A stretch of 64,000 nt of DNA from UBA4416 sp035439445 (GCA_035439445.1 DAORKG010000007.1:1-64000); one strand, 5' to 3'; numbered from the stretch's first letter, positions 1 to 9,686 are shown. A program made the numbers and translations. Notes: generated by a model not told the origin, from the sequence alone.

Positions 1-94
1 GCTCATTATTATCAAAATTAAATATAAATTTGTCTAAACTTTTGGGTGCAGTCTAGTTTGAGGGCGGCTTTTTTATATGCTATTGTCAATACAC

Positions 95-2269
95 TTAAAA
101 CGGTAAATGCATATAACCATTTTTCCATAGTATATATAATAAGATACCAACCAGAATGGAAATAAAAAGAATAGCCGGTAAAATTGGTCGCTTCTTTTTA
201 GTAAATGGATCATTTAAATTTATTTTAGCTCCTGCTGGTAATTCTGCTAAATGAGTTAACGTGTTCCCAAATTGAATATTAACAACAGCACTTGCGTTAA
301 TTGCCCAACCATTAGCATCTAAAATTGGAGCTAAATTACGTTTGCGTAATTTTAAGTAAGCAATAATCATGGATGGCCCTGAAATTAGTAGTAATAATCC
401 AATAAATGCTATTGGCATTTTCCACCAGGTTAAACCTAAGAATCCAGCAACTAATGAACCAATTGCAGTTCCAATAGCACCAATAGCTAATCCAATCGCT
501 GCAAAAATCCCTACAAATTTACCTACATCAAATGGCGCAGGTGGATCTTTTTTAGCTTTGGCTTCTTCTGCTTTTACAGGAACACTTTCAATACCCTTCG
601 TCATATCTCCTGTAACCTTATCATCTTGTGCCGTTGCAAATTTGTTGATTTGTGTTTCAATAAAACGAGATACTTTACGATATGGAGAAAAGAAAGCTTG
701 ACGAATACTGATTGGATTATCTACAATTTTAATAACAGTTGCATCCCAATCTAATCCATTGCGGTCATAGAATAACGCATTTTTCCCAACTACTAAATTA
801 TCAATATCACCATTGGTTAATGCGGCAACAATGGTCATTTTTTCGTTAGTCGTTCTTGATGTACAATCACAGTACATTAAAAACATACCGCTAAATGATA
901 CCATGGTAGCGTGTTTTGCCATGTCAGATACCTTAATACATAAATCACAACTACGTTGATCAATGTAAAGAGTGCCTGCCTGAAAGATAGCTTTTTCGCC
1001 AGGTGTATAGAAATCAAAAAACGTTACAAAGTTTTTTAGTAATGTATATAAATCTCTGTGATAGCGAACCAGCTTATCTACTAAAATAATATTGTTTGCT
1101 TCATCTTCTAAATCGATATCTTGTTCAATCAGTTTAACTAATTGGCTTTTGTAAGTGCCTGATAAAATAGTTTGTATTCTTTCTATTCCAAGAGCTTTTA
1201 CCGGATGACCTTCCTCTTCGGATGTCCATTGAGCATACGCATTGAAAGTCTCAATAATTTTATTCCATTCGTTTTCAGTGATACTATCTTTGTTTTGGAA
1301 AAGAGGCGTTACAACGAGTTGTTTAAATTCTGAAATTATCTTTTCCCATGCAGGGTTAATGCCGCTGGAAATAGGAAGTGGCTTATTGCCTTCAATTTTT
1401 GCTAAAGGATAAGCTGCAATTTCATCCATACACTTTGATAAATCATTTGTGGTAATAGTTTCAACTCTGGCTACTTGAAGATTTAGTACCTCAGTTGATT
1501 GCGTATCAAAAGCAGCTAATCGGCAACGAATGAAATAATCATCAATCTTTGATTTTACTAAACAAAAATTTTGATATGCTTTTTCTGTAGAATCTCCAAA
1601 AGGTAATACGGCTTGAAGATTAGCATCTTTTTTAGCAAGCCAACTTGTATGCTTTTCACAGTTTTCGATAAAACTGTTTAATATGTCAAGTGTAATACCT
1701 TGTTTTCCGCCCCTATCTGTAACAGAACCAAGACAACTAATAATTTCTTCAATTACTTTTTTTAATTCAGCATCTGAAGTACTATCCTCTGTTATGATAC
1801 CATCGCCGTTAAATCGAGTTCCTGCAAATATTTTTTCAGTATCAGAGGTTTCTTCTACTGTTAATGTTGTTGCGTTTTCTTTACCCAGATTCTTTAAAAT
1901 AATTTGTGCCGACTCTAATAATGTTTTACCAAGCTCCGTTTGTTCATTAATAAATGACAATTCAAAAATCGGTTCTTCTTTTAATAATACATCAGGATTT
2001 TTTATGATACTTGTAACCCATTCGGCTGCTGCAATTAATTCAGGAACACGAATTTTGCCATCGTTATCAATATCAATAATTTGTAATGTCTTTTTATCTA
2101 TTTCTAAACCATCTACAGGACAGCTAAGGGCTGTCCATAATTTTGGATCAAGACTAGATAAGTGTTTCAGGTCCTCTCCAGATTCTAAGTTTACTCGTTT
2201 TACACCTCCAACCGTTGAGAAATTCCAAACATGATTATTTTCTTTATGTTGCAATAATTGTTTTATCAT
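95..2269 (-). CDS. EF-hand-containing membrane protein of unknown function
   Basis: 724 residues; no family recognised. Seen: a canonical EF-hand calcium loop at residues 66-77 (D66, D68, D70, G71, I73, E77) and a degenerate one around 152-163. There is no N-terminal signal peptide. The C-terminal third is hydrophobic: two Gly/Ala-rich membrane segments at about 585-645, and one more at about 693-712 just before the end. The long middle part is soluble and mostly helical in composition. A cytoplasmic calcium-responsive domain anchored by C-terminal helices is an inference. The gene stands alone: the next gene upstream is divergent, about 90-140 bp away. The reading frame is certain; the function is not. 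Confidence 0.75.
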   Translation of the reverse strand: MIKQLLQHKENNHVWNFSTVGGVKRVNLESGEDLKHLSSLDPKLWTALSCPVDGLEIDKKTLQIIDIDNDGKIRVPELIAAAEWVTSIIKNPDVLLKEEPIFELSFINEQTELGKTLLESAQIILKNLGKENATTLTVEETSDTEKIFAGTRFNGDGIITEDSTSDAELKKVIEEIISCLGSVTDRGGKQGITLDILNSFIENCEKHTSWLAKKDANLQAVLPFGDSTEKAYQNFCLVKSKIDDYFIRCRLAAFDTQSTEVLNLQVARVETITTNDLSKCMDEIAAYPLAKIEGNKPLPISSGINPAWEKIISEFKQLVVTPLFQNKDSITENEWNKIIETFNAYAQWTSEEEGHPVKALGIERIQTILSGTYKSQLVKLIEQDIDLEDEANNIILVDKLVRYHRDLYTLLKNFVTFFDFYTPGEKAIFQAGTLYIDQRSCDLCIKVSDMAKHATMVSFSGMFLMYCDCTSRTTNEKMTIVAALTNGDIDNLVVGKNALFYDRNGLDWDATVIKIVDNPISIRQAFFSPYRKVSRFIETQINKFATAQDDKVTGDMTKGIESVPVKAEEAKAKKDPPAPFDVGKFVGIFAAIGLAIGAIGTAIGSLVAGFLGLTWWKMPIAFIGLLLLISGPSMIIAYLKLRKRNLAPILDANGWAINASAVVNIQFGNTLTHLAELPAGAKINLNDPFTKKKRPILPAILFISILVGILLYILWKNGYMHLPF

Positions 2270-2410
2270 AAAATTAAATTTGTTTACTTCACTGAATAGG
2301 CAAAATTATAAATTATATTGAGTCGTATGCCTTGAACAGATAATTTAACAACAATTATCATGATTTTTGATGAATATCATTTTGTACTTTTACCGAATTA
2401 TTTGATTTTT

Positions 2411-3256
2411 ATGAAATGCATCAAAGCGGAATTATTTAATTATAGCTTTATAATATTAGGAAGCTTGGTAATGGCTTTTGGTGTTGTCGGATTTTTGGCG
2501 CCCAATCATGTGGCTACAGGGGGTACTGCTGGTTTGGCAATAGTATTAAACCACATAATTAATTTACCAATTGGTATATTAATGGCTTTGGTAAATATTC
2601 CTTTATTATTAATTGGTTTAAAATATTTAGGAAAGCAGTTTGCAATTAAAACAATTATTTGTATTGGTTTTATAGTATTGTTTGTTGATGCTTTGGGTCA
2701 ATGGATTCATTTACAAAGTTTGAGTAGCAATTTAATGTTGGCTACGCTTTATGGCGGAGTTACTGTTGGTACCGGTTTGGGTTTAATATTTAAAGGAGGA
2801 GCATCAGCCGGAGGAGGGACTATATTAGCAAAAATTATTTCAACTAATACCGATATGAAAACTAGTACGGTGATTTTGATATTAGATGCATTGGTTGTAG
2901 CATCAGCGGGAATAGTTTTTAAAAGTATTGAGCTTGCTTTGTGGAGTTTGATTAGTATTTACGTTGGGTCTAAATTAATTGATTTGATTTTAGTTGGAGC
3001 ATCCAATCAAAAGATTGTACATATTTCTTCTTCCAAGAATTTGAAAGAGTTAAGTTTGATTATTTCCGAAAATCTAGGAATATCAGGCACTATCATTAAA
3101 GGAAATGATTTAGGTGATACCGAATACAAGGACATTATTTTTATTATGATTGACAAAAACAAATTAAGCCCTTTAAAACAGTTAGTGTTACAATACGATA
3201 TAAATGTGAAAATGATTGTGATGGAAGCCACAGAAGTTTTAGGCAAGAACTCATAA
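2411..3256 (+). CDS. YitT family membrane protein
   Basis: About 281 residues from the chosen ATG. Seen: five to six N-terminal membrane segments with glycine-rich turns, including a motif near the middle with GLIFKGGASAGG that is typical of the YitT (DUF161) family. It is followed by a soluble C-terminal DUF2179-type domain of about 80 residues. The frame is open 17 codons further upstream, but those codons are hydrophobic without a clear ribosome site, and the ATG at 2411 gives the usual family length and a Met-Lys start. Family members are inner-membrane proteins of uncertain transport function. Monocistronic, ending in a strong hairpin. Confidence 0.88.
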   Translation: MKCIKAELFNYSFIILGSLVMAFGVVGFLAPNHVATGGTAGLAIVLNHIINLPIGILMALVNIPLLLIGLKYLGKQFAIKTIICIGFIVLFVDALGQWIHLQSLSSNLMLATLYGGVTVGTGLGLIFKGGASAGGGTILAKIISTNTDMKTSTVILILDALVVASAGIVFKSIELALWSLISIYVGSKLIDLILVGASNQKIVHISSSKNLKELSLIISENLGISGTIIKGNDLGDTEYKDIIFIMIDKNKLSPLKQLVLQYDINVKMIVMEATEVLGKNS

Positions 3257-3284
3257 AAAAGGAACCTATCAGGTTCCTTTTTTA
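3257..3284. terminator. Bidirectional intrinsic terminator
   Basis: Arms AAAAGGAACCT and AGGTTCCTTTT with a 3-nt loop, with A-runs on the left and T-runs on the right. It lies between the convergent YitT-family gene and the dienelactone hydrolase-like gene and can serve both. Confidence 0.85.
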
Positions 3285-3292
3285 TGTAAAGA

Positions 3293-4132
3293 TTATTTTA
3301 AATAAGTGTGTATAAACTGTGTGGTATTTTTAAATGCATCTTCTGCAAACTCTTTACTATATTTCGGATTACTAGGATTAGCAAAAGCATGATCGGCATT
3401 GTATGACTTTACTTCTAAACTCTTTTTTGCAGTTTTCATATTCGTTTCAAATTTACTTACCATTTCTTTGTTAATCCATTGATCTTGTTCAGGCCAAACA
3501 AATAAGATAGGTGCATTGAGTGTTTTTATTTTTTCTATTTTTTCTTCAGGCATACCATAATACATCACACATGCTTTACTTTGTTTTCCTGCTAATAAAG
3601 TCGCCTGCATGCTCCAGCCACCTCCAAAACACCAGCCAATAGTAGCAATGTTTGCTTTGTTACCTACATGAGATAGTACGCCTTTGATAATTGCTTCTGC
3701 CCTTTCACTTTTCACACTTTGCATGTATTTGGAAGCTGAATCTTTAACAGCAGCAACTTTTTTGTCGTATAAATCAATAGCTATTACATTCACATTTCCT
3801 AGAGTTGAAAATAACTTTTCCGACTCTTGTTTAATATAGTCGTTTAAGCCCCACCATTCGTGTATCACAAATACGTAATTGTTGGTTGGTGATGTTGCTT
3901 TAATTTCATAAGCGTAACCTTCTTTGCCATCAGGAGTTTTAAATGTAATATTTTGTCCAATTGGATTTGATAACGTAAATGGAGTTGGATCTAAATGGGT
4001 TGCTACAAATTTTTTATCATGAGTTAGCATTGCAAAAGCTTCTGTAGATTCGGGCTTTGCGCAGCAGCTTTTTTGTGCAAATGCCAGGCTACCTGATACT
4101 AATGTCATGGAAAGAATAATTATTTTTTTCAT
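3293..4132 (-). CDS. Secreted dienelactone hydrolase family protein
   Basis: 279 residues. A typical signal peptide ends near residue 20 (AFAQ), so the product is exported. The alpha/beta-hydrolase core has the dienelactone hydrolase triad: nucleophile C168 in the GWCFGG elbow, D217 in a WPEQDQ segment, and H248 in NADHAF. E92 sits in the HEWWG motif typical of the family. Known members hydrolyse dienelactones or related esters; the natural substrate here cannot be told. A Cys pair follows the signal peptide at residues 23-24. The gene is transcribed alone. Confidence 0.88.
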   Translation of the reverse strand: MKKIIILSMTLVSGSLAFAQKSCCAKPESTEAFAMLTHDKKFVATHLDPTPFTLSNPIGQNITFKTPDGKEGYAYEIKATSPTNNYVFVIHEWWGLNDYIKQESEKLFSTLGNVNVIAIDLYDKKVAAVKDSASKYMQSVKSERAEAIIKGVLSHVGNKANIATIGWCFGGGWSMQATLLAGKQSKACVMYYGMPEEKIEKIKTLNAPILFVWPEQDQWINKEMVSKFETNMKTAKKSLEVKSYNADHAFANPSNPKYSKEFAEDAFKNTTQFIHTYLK

Positions 4133-4193
4133 AAGTAATGTTTTTGTTTTAGAAAGATAACAACTATAAATTAATTTAGTTGAAAAAATTCCA

Positions 4194-4685
4194 TTATACT
4201 TCCTTCTCTTTATCGTAAAGCTTTAAGTTTTTCAATAATCGGTTAATGGTTTTAGCTAAACGATCGATTTTAGTTTCCTCTTTTTTTGCAGAGTAAACCC
4301 ATTGTATATAAAATTTCTGTTCGCTTTCTGAGATGGAGTTAAAAAAGGAAAAAGCTTTGGGTTCATCTTGCAAACATAGTAACATCTCTTCCGGAATGTC
4401 TAGTGGCTCATTATCAGTAAACAAAATCACATGTACTTTATCACCTTCTTTTTTCTTAGAGTGCTTTCTAATTTCTGCCTTTACTGGTAGGAATAAACCG
4501 TTGTTGTTTGGCATAGGAAAAATATGGTATTTTCTAATTTCGTAACCATCAATAGTTCCACGTACTTTTTTCCATGCTTGTTTTTCTTCTTTGTTTTTAA
4601 ATGTTTTAGGAATATGAACATAGGTCCAACCACCTTTGCCAGGGTATTTTTGCAACAGAAATTCTTTATCTAAAAGCGGCTTCAA
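4194..4685 (-). CDS. YdeI/OmpD-associated protein with DUF1905 domain
   Basis: 163 residues. The N-terminal half fits DUF1905: a GWTYVHIP segment near residues 19-26, then the GTIDGYEIRK strand and a basic KAEIRK segment. The C-terminal half fits the bacteriocin-protection, YdeI/OmpD-associated family: a PLDIPEEM segment, a 'KAFSFFNSIS' type helix, and a QKFYIQWVYSAKKEETK segment. There is no signal peptide, so it is presumably cytoplasmic. The biochemical role of the family is not settled. It stands alone, head-to-head with the DUF457 gene. Confidence 0.82.
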   Translation of the reverse strand: MKPLLDKEFLLQKYPGKGGWTYVHIPKTFKNKEEKQAWKKVRGTIDGYEIRKYHIFPMPNNNGLFLPVKAEIRKHSKKKEGDKVHVILFTDNEPLDIPEEMLLCLQDEPKAFSFFNSISESEQKFYIQWVYSAKKEETKIDRLAKTINRLLKNLKLYDKEKEV

Positions 4686-4762
4686 TTTACTTTTTATTAA
4701 GTCTTAACTAAAGTAAAAATTATTTCTTAATTTCATGTAGTTTCATTTAAACCTAAATATAT

Positions 4763-4770
4763 TACATTTG
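4763..4770 (+). promoter_or_regulatory. Candidate -7 element TACATTTG
   Basis: Matches the Bacteroidota -7 consensus TAnnTTTG and lies 11 bp upstream of the DUF457 start at 4781. A clear -33 TTG at the expected spacing was not seen. Confidence 0.45.
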
Positions 4771-4780
4771 ATGTTGTAAT

Positions 4781-5803
4781 ATGGACTCATTATCACATGT
4801 AGTTATAGGTGCCGCCATCGGCGAAATCTTTCTTGGTAAAAAGATAGGACGTTGGGGTATGCTGCTTGGAGCCATTGCTAAAAGTGTTCCTGATTTTGAT
4901 TTATTTGTGACTGGCCTTAGCGACCCACGTGCCTATATGTGCGATCATAGGGCACATACGCACTCCTTATTTATTGAAGCATTGTATGCCATACCAATTG
5001 CCTGGTTATTAGTTAAATTATTTAAGCAACAGGTTTCTTTTAAACGTATGTTGGGATTCTTACTAGCTTGTTTGTGGGGACATTCGCTTTTAGATTGGTG
5101 TACGAATTTTGGCACTCAATTATTACTGCCTTTTACCAACGAAAATTATTCTTTAAACACTTTGGCTATTGTTGATTTATTATTTACGTTACCCATGTTT
5201 ATCTTGGTTGTGATTGCTGTTTTTTATAAAAAAAATGCGGCAAGAAGATACAAGTTATCACGAGCGGCTTTAATCTATTGCTTTGCTTATTTGGGATTGA
5301 CTTTTATTAATAAAGCACAAGCAAACGGTTTGGTTGAGGAATCAATCGCAAAAAATAATATTCCTGCTACTCATTATATGACCAATCCAACGATGTTGAA
5401 TAATGTATTGTGGTATGCTGTAGGTAGTAACGATAGTACTGTTTTTATTGGAGAGTTCAGTTTGTTACACAAGCAAAATCCTATGACTTGGCACAGCTAT
5501 CCGCGTAATCAGTATTTAATGCAACAATGCAAAAGCATAAAGGATGTGGGGATATTAAGATGGTTTAGCGACCCTTACACCATTGCACAAAGTAATGGCG
5601 ACACTTTGAATATGTATGCTGTAAAGTTTGGGAGAACAAACATGCAAGAAAGCGAATTGCAAAAAACATTTGTGTTTCATTACAAACTCTATCAAAAAAA
5701 CGGCGTCGAAACGATGGGGATGTTAGAGGCCAACCAAAAAAATATGGATGTTAAAGAAACCTTTAATGACTTGTGGGAACGGATTTGCGGAAGAAGATAT
5801 TGA
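4781..5803 (+). CDS. DUF457 / YdjM-type membrane-bound metal-dependent hydrolase
   Basis: 340 residues. The start MDSLSHVVIGAAIGE and the following pattern of an Asp pair (PDFDLF) and a DHRAHTHS histidine cluster near residues 58-65 are the signature of the YdjM/LexA-regulated membrane hydrolase family (DUF457). A second histidine/aspartate set (WGHSLLDW) follows in a membrane helix. Four to five helices occupy the first 185 residues; the remaining about 150 residues form a soluble domain. The usual ligand set for a metal site is visible, but the substrate is unknown. A -7 promoter element lies just upstream. Confidence 0.85.
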   Translation: MDSLSHVVIGAAIGEIFLGKKIGRWGMLLGAIAKSVPDFDLFVTGLSDPRAYMCDHRAHTHSLFIEALYAIPIAWLLVKLFKQQVSFKRMLGFLLACLWGHSLLDWCTNFGTQLLLPFTNENYSLNTLAIVDLLFTLPMFILVVIAVFYKKNAARRYKLSRAALIYCFAYLGLTFINKAQANGLVEESIAKNNIPATHYMTNPTMLNNVLWYAVGSNDSTVFIGEFSLLHKQNPMTWHSYPRNQYLMQQCKSIKDVGILRWFSDPYTIAQSNGDTLNMYAVKFGRTNMQESELQKTFVFHYKLYQKNGVETMGMLEANQKNMDVKETFNDLWERICGRRY

Positions 5804-5891
5804 ATTAGAAAAGCCAATAACGCTATCAGGGTTCTGCTTTTTTTGTTTCTATTCCTCCATTCAAGCAAAGCCTGATGTCGTGCTGAAAACA

Positions 5892-5925
5892 AAAAAAGGG
5901 TCAAAGCAAAGCTTTAACCCTTTTT
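5892..5925. terminator. Bidirectional intrinsic terminator
   Basis: AAAGGGT-AAAGC paired with GCTTT-ACCCTTT, flanked by A-run and T-run, between the DUF457 gene and the convergent DUF2141 gene. A second short perfect hairpin, ATCCGTA-ccc-TACGGAT, follows at 5931-5947. No coding sequence was seen in the rest of 5804-6056. Confidence 0.75.
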
Positions 5926-6056
5926 CATTTATCCGTACCCTACGGATTGGATTTATCGAACTTTATGGATGACTTTCAAGCACTTAGAATATTAATGAAC
6001 TGCCTCCCTCGAATACCCTAAGCGGCAAGTTTTCGAACTTTTGACTTAATACGTCT

Positions 6057-6506
6057 TTAAAAGTAAATGACTTTTACTGTTATTTTCTTGTCACTACTCA
6101 ACTCAAAGCTTGCTTTTGAAAAGTTGGGTCGGTTTGTTAATCCAATTGATTGGTAATTCGAAAAACCAACCCCTTCAATTGGCAAAATAAACCCCTTGTC
6201 AATTTCACCATTCTCATTTTCATCGTGAAGAATATTTACAGCGTATTTTCCTACAGGTAGATTACTAAAGGTTACTTTAGAAGTGCCGTTTTGTATTTTT
6301 TCTTTCAATATTTTACAACACTTTTTATAATGTTCATCAGGAATAGTTCCGTCCTTATTGTATAAGGCAAATTGAACAACACCTTTGCAATTTTGTAACT
6401 CTTTTACTTCCACAGTTAGAGAATAGGTTTCTCCCTTTTGGTTATTAAATGAAGATAAGGTCAATAAAGATATACTGACTAGTGCGAATAAGACTAATTG
6501 TTTCAT
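6057..6506 (-). CDS. DUF2141 domain-containing exported protein
   Basis: About 149 residues from the ATG at 6506, which lies 1 nt after the stop codon of the RND pump gene; an in-frame upstream Met at 6530 would overlap that gene. Seen: a signal peptide, then the DUF2141 pattern: GVVQFALYN strand, FSNLPVGKYAVNILHD, an N-E-N-G-E-I-D acidic loop, and EGVGFSN. Family members are small periplasmic beta-sandwich proteins of unknown function. The tight coupling makes it the last gene of the efflux unit. Confidence 0.85.
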   Translation of the reverse strand: MKQLVLFALVSISLLTLSSFNNQKGETYSLTVEVKELQNCKGVVQFALYNKDGTIPDEHYKKCCKILKEKIQNGTSKVTFSNLPVGKYAVNILHDENENGEIDKGFILPIEGVGFSNYQSIGLTNRPNFSKASFELSSDKKITVKVIYF

Positions 6507-6507
6507 T

Positions 6508-9500
6508 TTAATTCGTTTTTCTATTTGCAATTTTCTCTTTTAATCGGTCTACTAAATAATAAACCATTGGCACTAAATAAACAGTTAATATCAATGATGA
6601 AAATAGTCCGCCAATAATTACCCAAGCTAATCCGTTCTTCCATTCACTAGCGGTTCCTTTACCAAGGGCAATGGGAAGCATTCCTATAATCATGGCGATA
6701 GTTGTCATTAAAATAGGACGCATACGACCTTTTCCGGCAATTATTAATGCTTCTTTGAAATGTTTCCCCTCTGCTTTCAATTGATTTGTAAAATCCACAA
6801 TTAATATGGCGTTTTTTACCACTAATCCCATCAGCATAATCAATCCAAGCAATGCAAATAAACTAAGATTGTTTAGTGATAAATTCAATGCTAAAAATGC
6901 ACCAATAGCAGCTACGGGAATTGAAAACAATACCACAAATGGATAAACGAAACTATCATACAAAGCTACCATGATTAAATAAATTAATAAGAATGAAATC
7001 AATAGAACAGAACCCAATGCCCCAAAACTATCATTTTGTCTTTTGATATCGCTACCCCAAGTCATTTGTATTCCATCTGGTAAAGGGTTATTCTTTAGGT
7101 AAGCAACTACATCATCAGCAACTGTTCCCGAAGGTCTACCAAGTGCGTCAGATGTAAGCGTTACCGCTGGCTGACGATCTTTTCTTTCTAATAAGGATGG
7201 AGAATTATCTCGTTCTACCGTTGCAAACTGAGACACTTCCATAGGTAATCCCATTGGATTAACAATTGAGAGACGTTGCACATCTTCATAATTTTGCCTA
7301 CTGTAACCGTCAATCCAAATTCTTACAGGATATTCTGTTCCGTTTTCTGTTAATGTTGCATCGTCATTGCCGGTAAAAGCTGTTCTTAAATTCATACCAA
7401 CATAAGCTGTCGTTAATCCTAATCGCTGCATTTTATCTTTATCAGGAATTATTTTGTATTCAGGACTACCTTGTTCAACAGATAAACGTACATTATCTGA
7501 ACCCGGTATTTTTTCAATCACCGATTTTAAATCATTACCTGTTTTCATTACTAAATCTAAATTACTGCCGCTTAAAGTAATTTCAATTGGAGCTGAACGT
7601 GGTATCAATCCTAATGCAGCCATTGAGTAATTTATTCCGGGAAATTTCATTTTTAATTCCTCCCTAAGTTTTTTCATAAACTCTTCAGTAGGTTGCTTGT
7701 TGCGTTCTTTTGCAGATTTTAACTGAATAGTAAATTCAGTTTTATTAGCTGATCCTACACCTAAACTTCCAATACCTGTACTCGGACCACCTATGTTACT
7801 AAACACTGTAGAAACATCTGCTTGCTTGATAATATAGGCCTCTATTTCCTGAGCGATTAAATTGTTTTGTTGAATGGAAGTTGATTTGTCAAACTCTAAA
7901 GCCATACGAAATTTACCCTGATCTCCGGTAGAGATAAGCTCTTTCCCAATGATACCTTGTTTCATTATTCCCAAAGTAACCGCAAAAAGTAAAACAACTA
8001 TTCCTGTGAAAACTAATTTGTGGCTGAGTATCCATTCTAATTGTTTGCCATACCAATTGGTGAATTTTTCTAATTGATGTTCAAAGCCAAGTAAAAAACG
8101 ATTGAAGAAGTTGGTTGGTTGTAAATCTTCTTTCTTACCTATTCTTGATGCCAACCAAGGTGTAAGCGTAAAGCCAACTAACAAACTTGTTAGGGTTGAA
8201 GTTACAACAACTACTGAAAATTGTTTGAGCATATCTGCCACAAATACTTGTAAAAATAATATCGGTAAAAACACAACTACGTCAACCAACGTGATCGACA
8301 ATGCAGAAAATCCAATCTCCATACGTCCGTCCATTGAGGCAGTCCGTTTTTCTTTTCCCATATCTAAATGCCTTTGAATGTTTTCCAATACCACAGTAGC
8401 ATCATCCACCAAGATTCCAATAATTAAAGACATTGCAAGTAAGGTCATTAAATTTAGAGTATATCCTAAAAGCCACATAACTGCAAAAGCTGTAACCAAA
8501 GAGGTAGGTATTGCAATGATAACAATTAAAGAGTTTCTGAAACTTCTTAAAAATAAAAGCATTACTAAAGAAACTAAAACAACTGCTAAAACCAAGTCAA
8601 ACACAACCGAGTTAACTGCTGCAATTGTATTATCAGTACTATCATCTGCAATGATGAATTTTACAGCTGAATTACTGTTTTGTGCTTCGATACTTTTAAA
8701 TTTTGAACGAACCATTTTTGAAACATCAACAGCATTTGCATCGCCTTGTTTTTTTAATAGAATTCCAATGCCATCTTTTCCATTGTATCTACTGATCGAT
8801 GTTGTTTCTTTTATTCCATCAACTACCTGAGCAACATCTTTTACATAGACTGGGCTGCCGAGCATTGGCAAAGCAACTTGAACATTTTTTATGTCATCAA
8901 TTGTAGCAAATTTTCCTGTTAAACGAACTGAGTTATTCTCCTGATCCGTTTGTACTTTCCCGGCAGGTAAGTCTAAACCTGAACGATTAATTGCCTCAAC
9001 AACCTGATACAATGAAATCTTATATAGTTTTAATTTATCTCGGTTTGCTTTAACCTGTATCTCTCTTTCTTCTCCACCTAAAATCGTAAGCTCTGCAACC
9101 CCTTTTATCTGTTGAATTTGTGGAAGATACTCGTCTTTCATTTTTTGATAAAACTCTGTTGCAGGCAAGTTACTTGTTGCACTAATTGACATGATAGGTA
9201 AATCATTAGGAGAAACCTTACTCATTACAGGACTTAAAATATCCTGCGGTAAATCTTTGCGAATATTGTCAATGTAGCGTTGAGCATCCTGCATGGTTTT
9301 ATCCAAATCAGTTCCATATTTTAAATTGGCAATGATGATAGATGCATTTGGTAAAGATTTAGTTACCAAATAATCCACTCCTTCTAAGTTAGATAAAGCA
9401 TCCTCTATTTTTCGTGATACCGATGTTTCTACTTCGTTGGGCTCTGCTCCGGGATACACAGTTTTAATAACCACAACAGGTTGATTAAAATCAGGCATCA

Positions 9501-9606
9501 ATTCATAACTCAAATTTTTATATCCTATAACTCCCAATAAGGTAAGTACGCTGAAAAGAACAATTATCAGCGAAGGACGTTTTATTGATATTTCTGTAAT
9601 ATTCAT
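6508..9606 (-). CDS. RND efflux transporter, inner-membrane pump subunit (HAE1/AcrB type)
   Basis: 1032 residues, the usual length for hydrophobe/amphiphile efflux RND pumps. Seen: an N-terminal membrane helix followed by the PDFNQPVVVIKTVYPGA porter start; the GILVDDATVVLEN segment in the membrane block near residues 396-410 with the two adjacent Asp of the proton relay; and the second membrane block with a KNAILIVDFTNQ segment near residue 930. It works with the membrane-fusion protein and TolC-like protein encoded just upstream as a three-part drug/solute exporter driven by proton motive force. The 97-bp gap before it contains a strong stem-loop. Substrate cannot be assigned. Confidence 0.95.
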   Translation of the reverse strand: MNITEISIKRPSLIIVLFSVLTLLGVIGYKNLSYELMPDFNQPVVVIKTVYPGAEPNEVETSVSRKIEDALSNLEGVDYLVTKSLPNASIIIANLKYGTDLDKTMQDAQRYIDNIRKDLPQDILSPVMSKVSPNDLPIMSISATSNLPATEFYQKMKDEYLPQIQQIKGVAELTILGGEEREIQVKANRDKLKLYKISLYQVVEAINRSGLDLPAGKVQTDQENNSVRLTGKFATIDDIKNVQVALPMLGSPVYVKDVAQVVDGIKETTSISRYNGKDGIGILLKKQGDANAVDVSKMVRSKFKSIEAQNSNSAVKFIIADDSTDNTIAAVNSVVFDLVLAVVLVSLVMLLFLRSFRNSLIVIIAIPTSLVTAFAVMWLLGYTLNLMTLLAMSLIIGILVDDATVVLENIQRHLDMGKEKRTASMDGRMEIGFSALSITLVDVVVFLPILFLQVFVADMLKQFSVVVVTSTLTSLLVGFTLTPWLASRIGKKEDLQPTNFFNRFLLGFEHQLEKFTNWYGKQLEWILSHKLVFTGIVVLLFAVTLGIMKQGIIGKELISTGDQGKFRMALEFDKSTSIQQNNLIAQEIEAYIIKQADVSTVFSNIGGPSTGIGSLGVGSANKTEFTIQLKSAKERNKQPTEEFMKKLREELKMKFPGINYSMAALGLIPRSAPIEITLSGSNLDLVMKTGNDLKSVIEKIPGSDNVRLSVEQGSPEYKIIPDKDKMQRLGLTTAYVGMNLRTAFTGNDDATLTENGTEYPVRIWIDGYSRQNYEDVQRLSIVNPMGLPMEVSQFATVERDNSPSLLERKDRQPAVTLTSDALGRPSGTVADDVVAYLKNNPLPDGIQMTWGSDIKRQNDSFGALGSVLLISFLLIYLIMVALYDSFVYPFVVLFSIPVAAIGAFLALNLSLNNLSLFALLGLIMLMGLVVKNAILIVDFTNQLKAEGKHFKEALIIAGKGRMRPILMTTIAMIIGMLPIALGKGTASEWKNGLAWVIIGGLFSSLILTVYLVPMVYYLVDRLKEKIANRKTN

Positions 9607-9635
9607 GTGTAAGTATTTTTATTTTTTATTTGTCA

Positions 9636-9686
9636 CATGGTTTATCCATGTTGTTTCATCTATAGTTGCGTTTTGGCAACATGGAT
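9636..9686 (-). promoter_or_regulatory. Stem-loop in the leader between adaptor and pump genes
   Basis: A 10-bp perfect inverted repeat: ATCCATGTTG at 9644-9653 and CAACATGGAT at 9677-9686. An additional CATGG at 9636-9640 can pair alternatively with CCATG at 9646-9650. It lies in the 97-bp gap between the adaptor stop and the pump start. There is no T-run after the stem on the minus strand, so it does not look like a simple terminator. Differential mRNA stability or processing is an inference. Confidence 0.5.

Noticed and set aside
1683..2234. A 183-codon plus-strand frame within the EF-hand protein gene.
   Set aside because: Opposite-strand shadow; the EF-hand loop shows that the minus-strand frame is the real one.
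8378..8830. A 150-codon plus-strand frame inside the RND pump gene.
   Set aside because: Shadow of a strongly supported 1032-residue gene on the other strand; no promoter or ribosome site.
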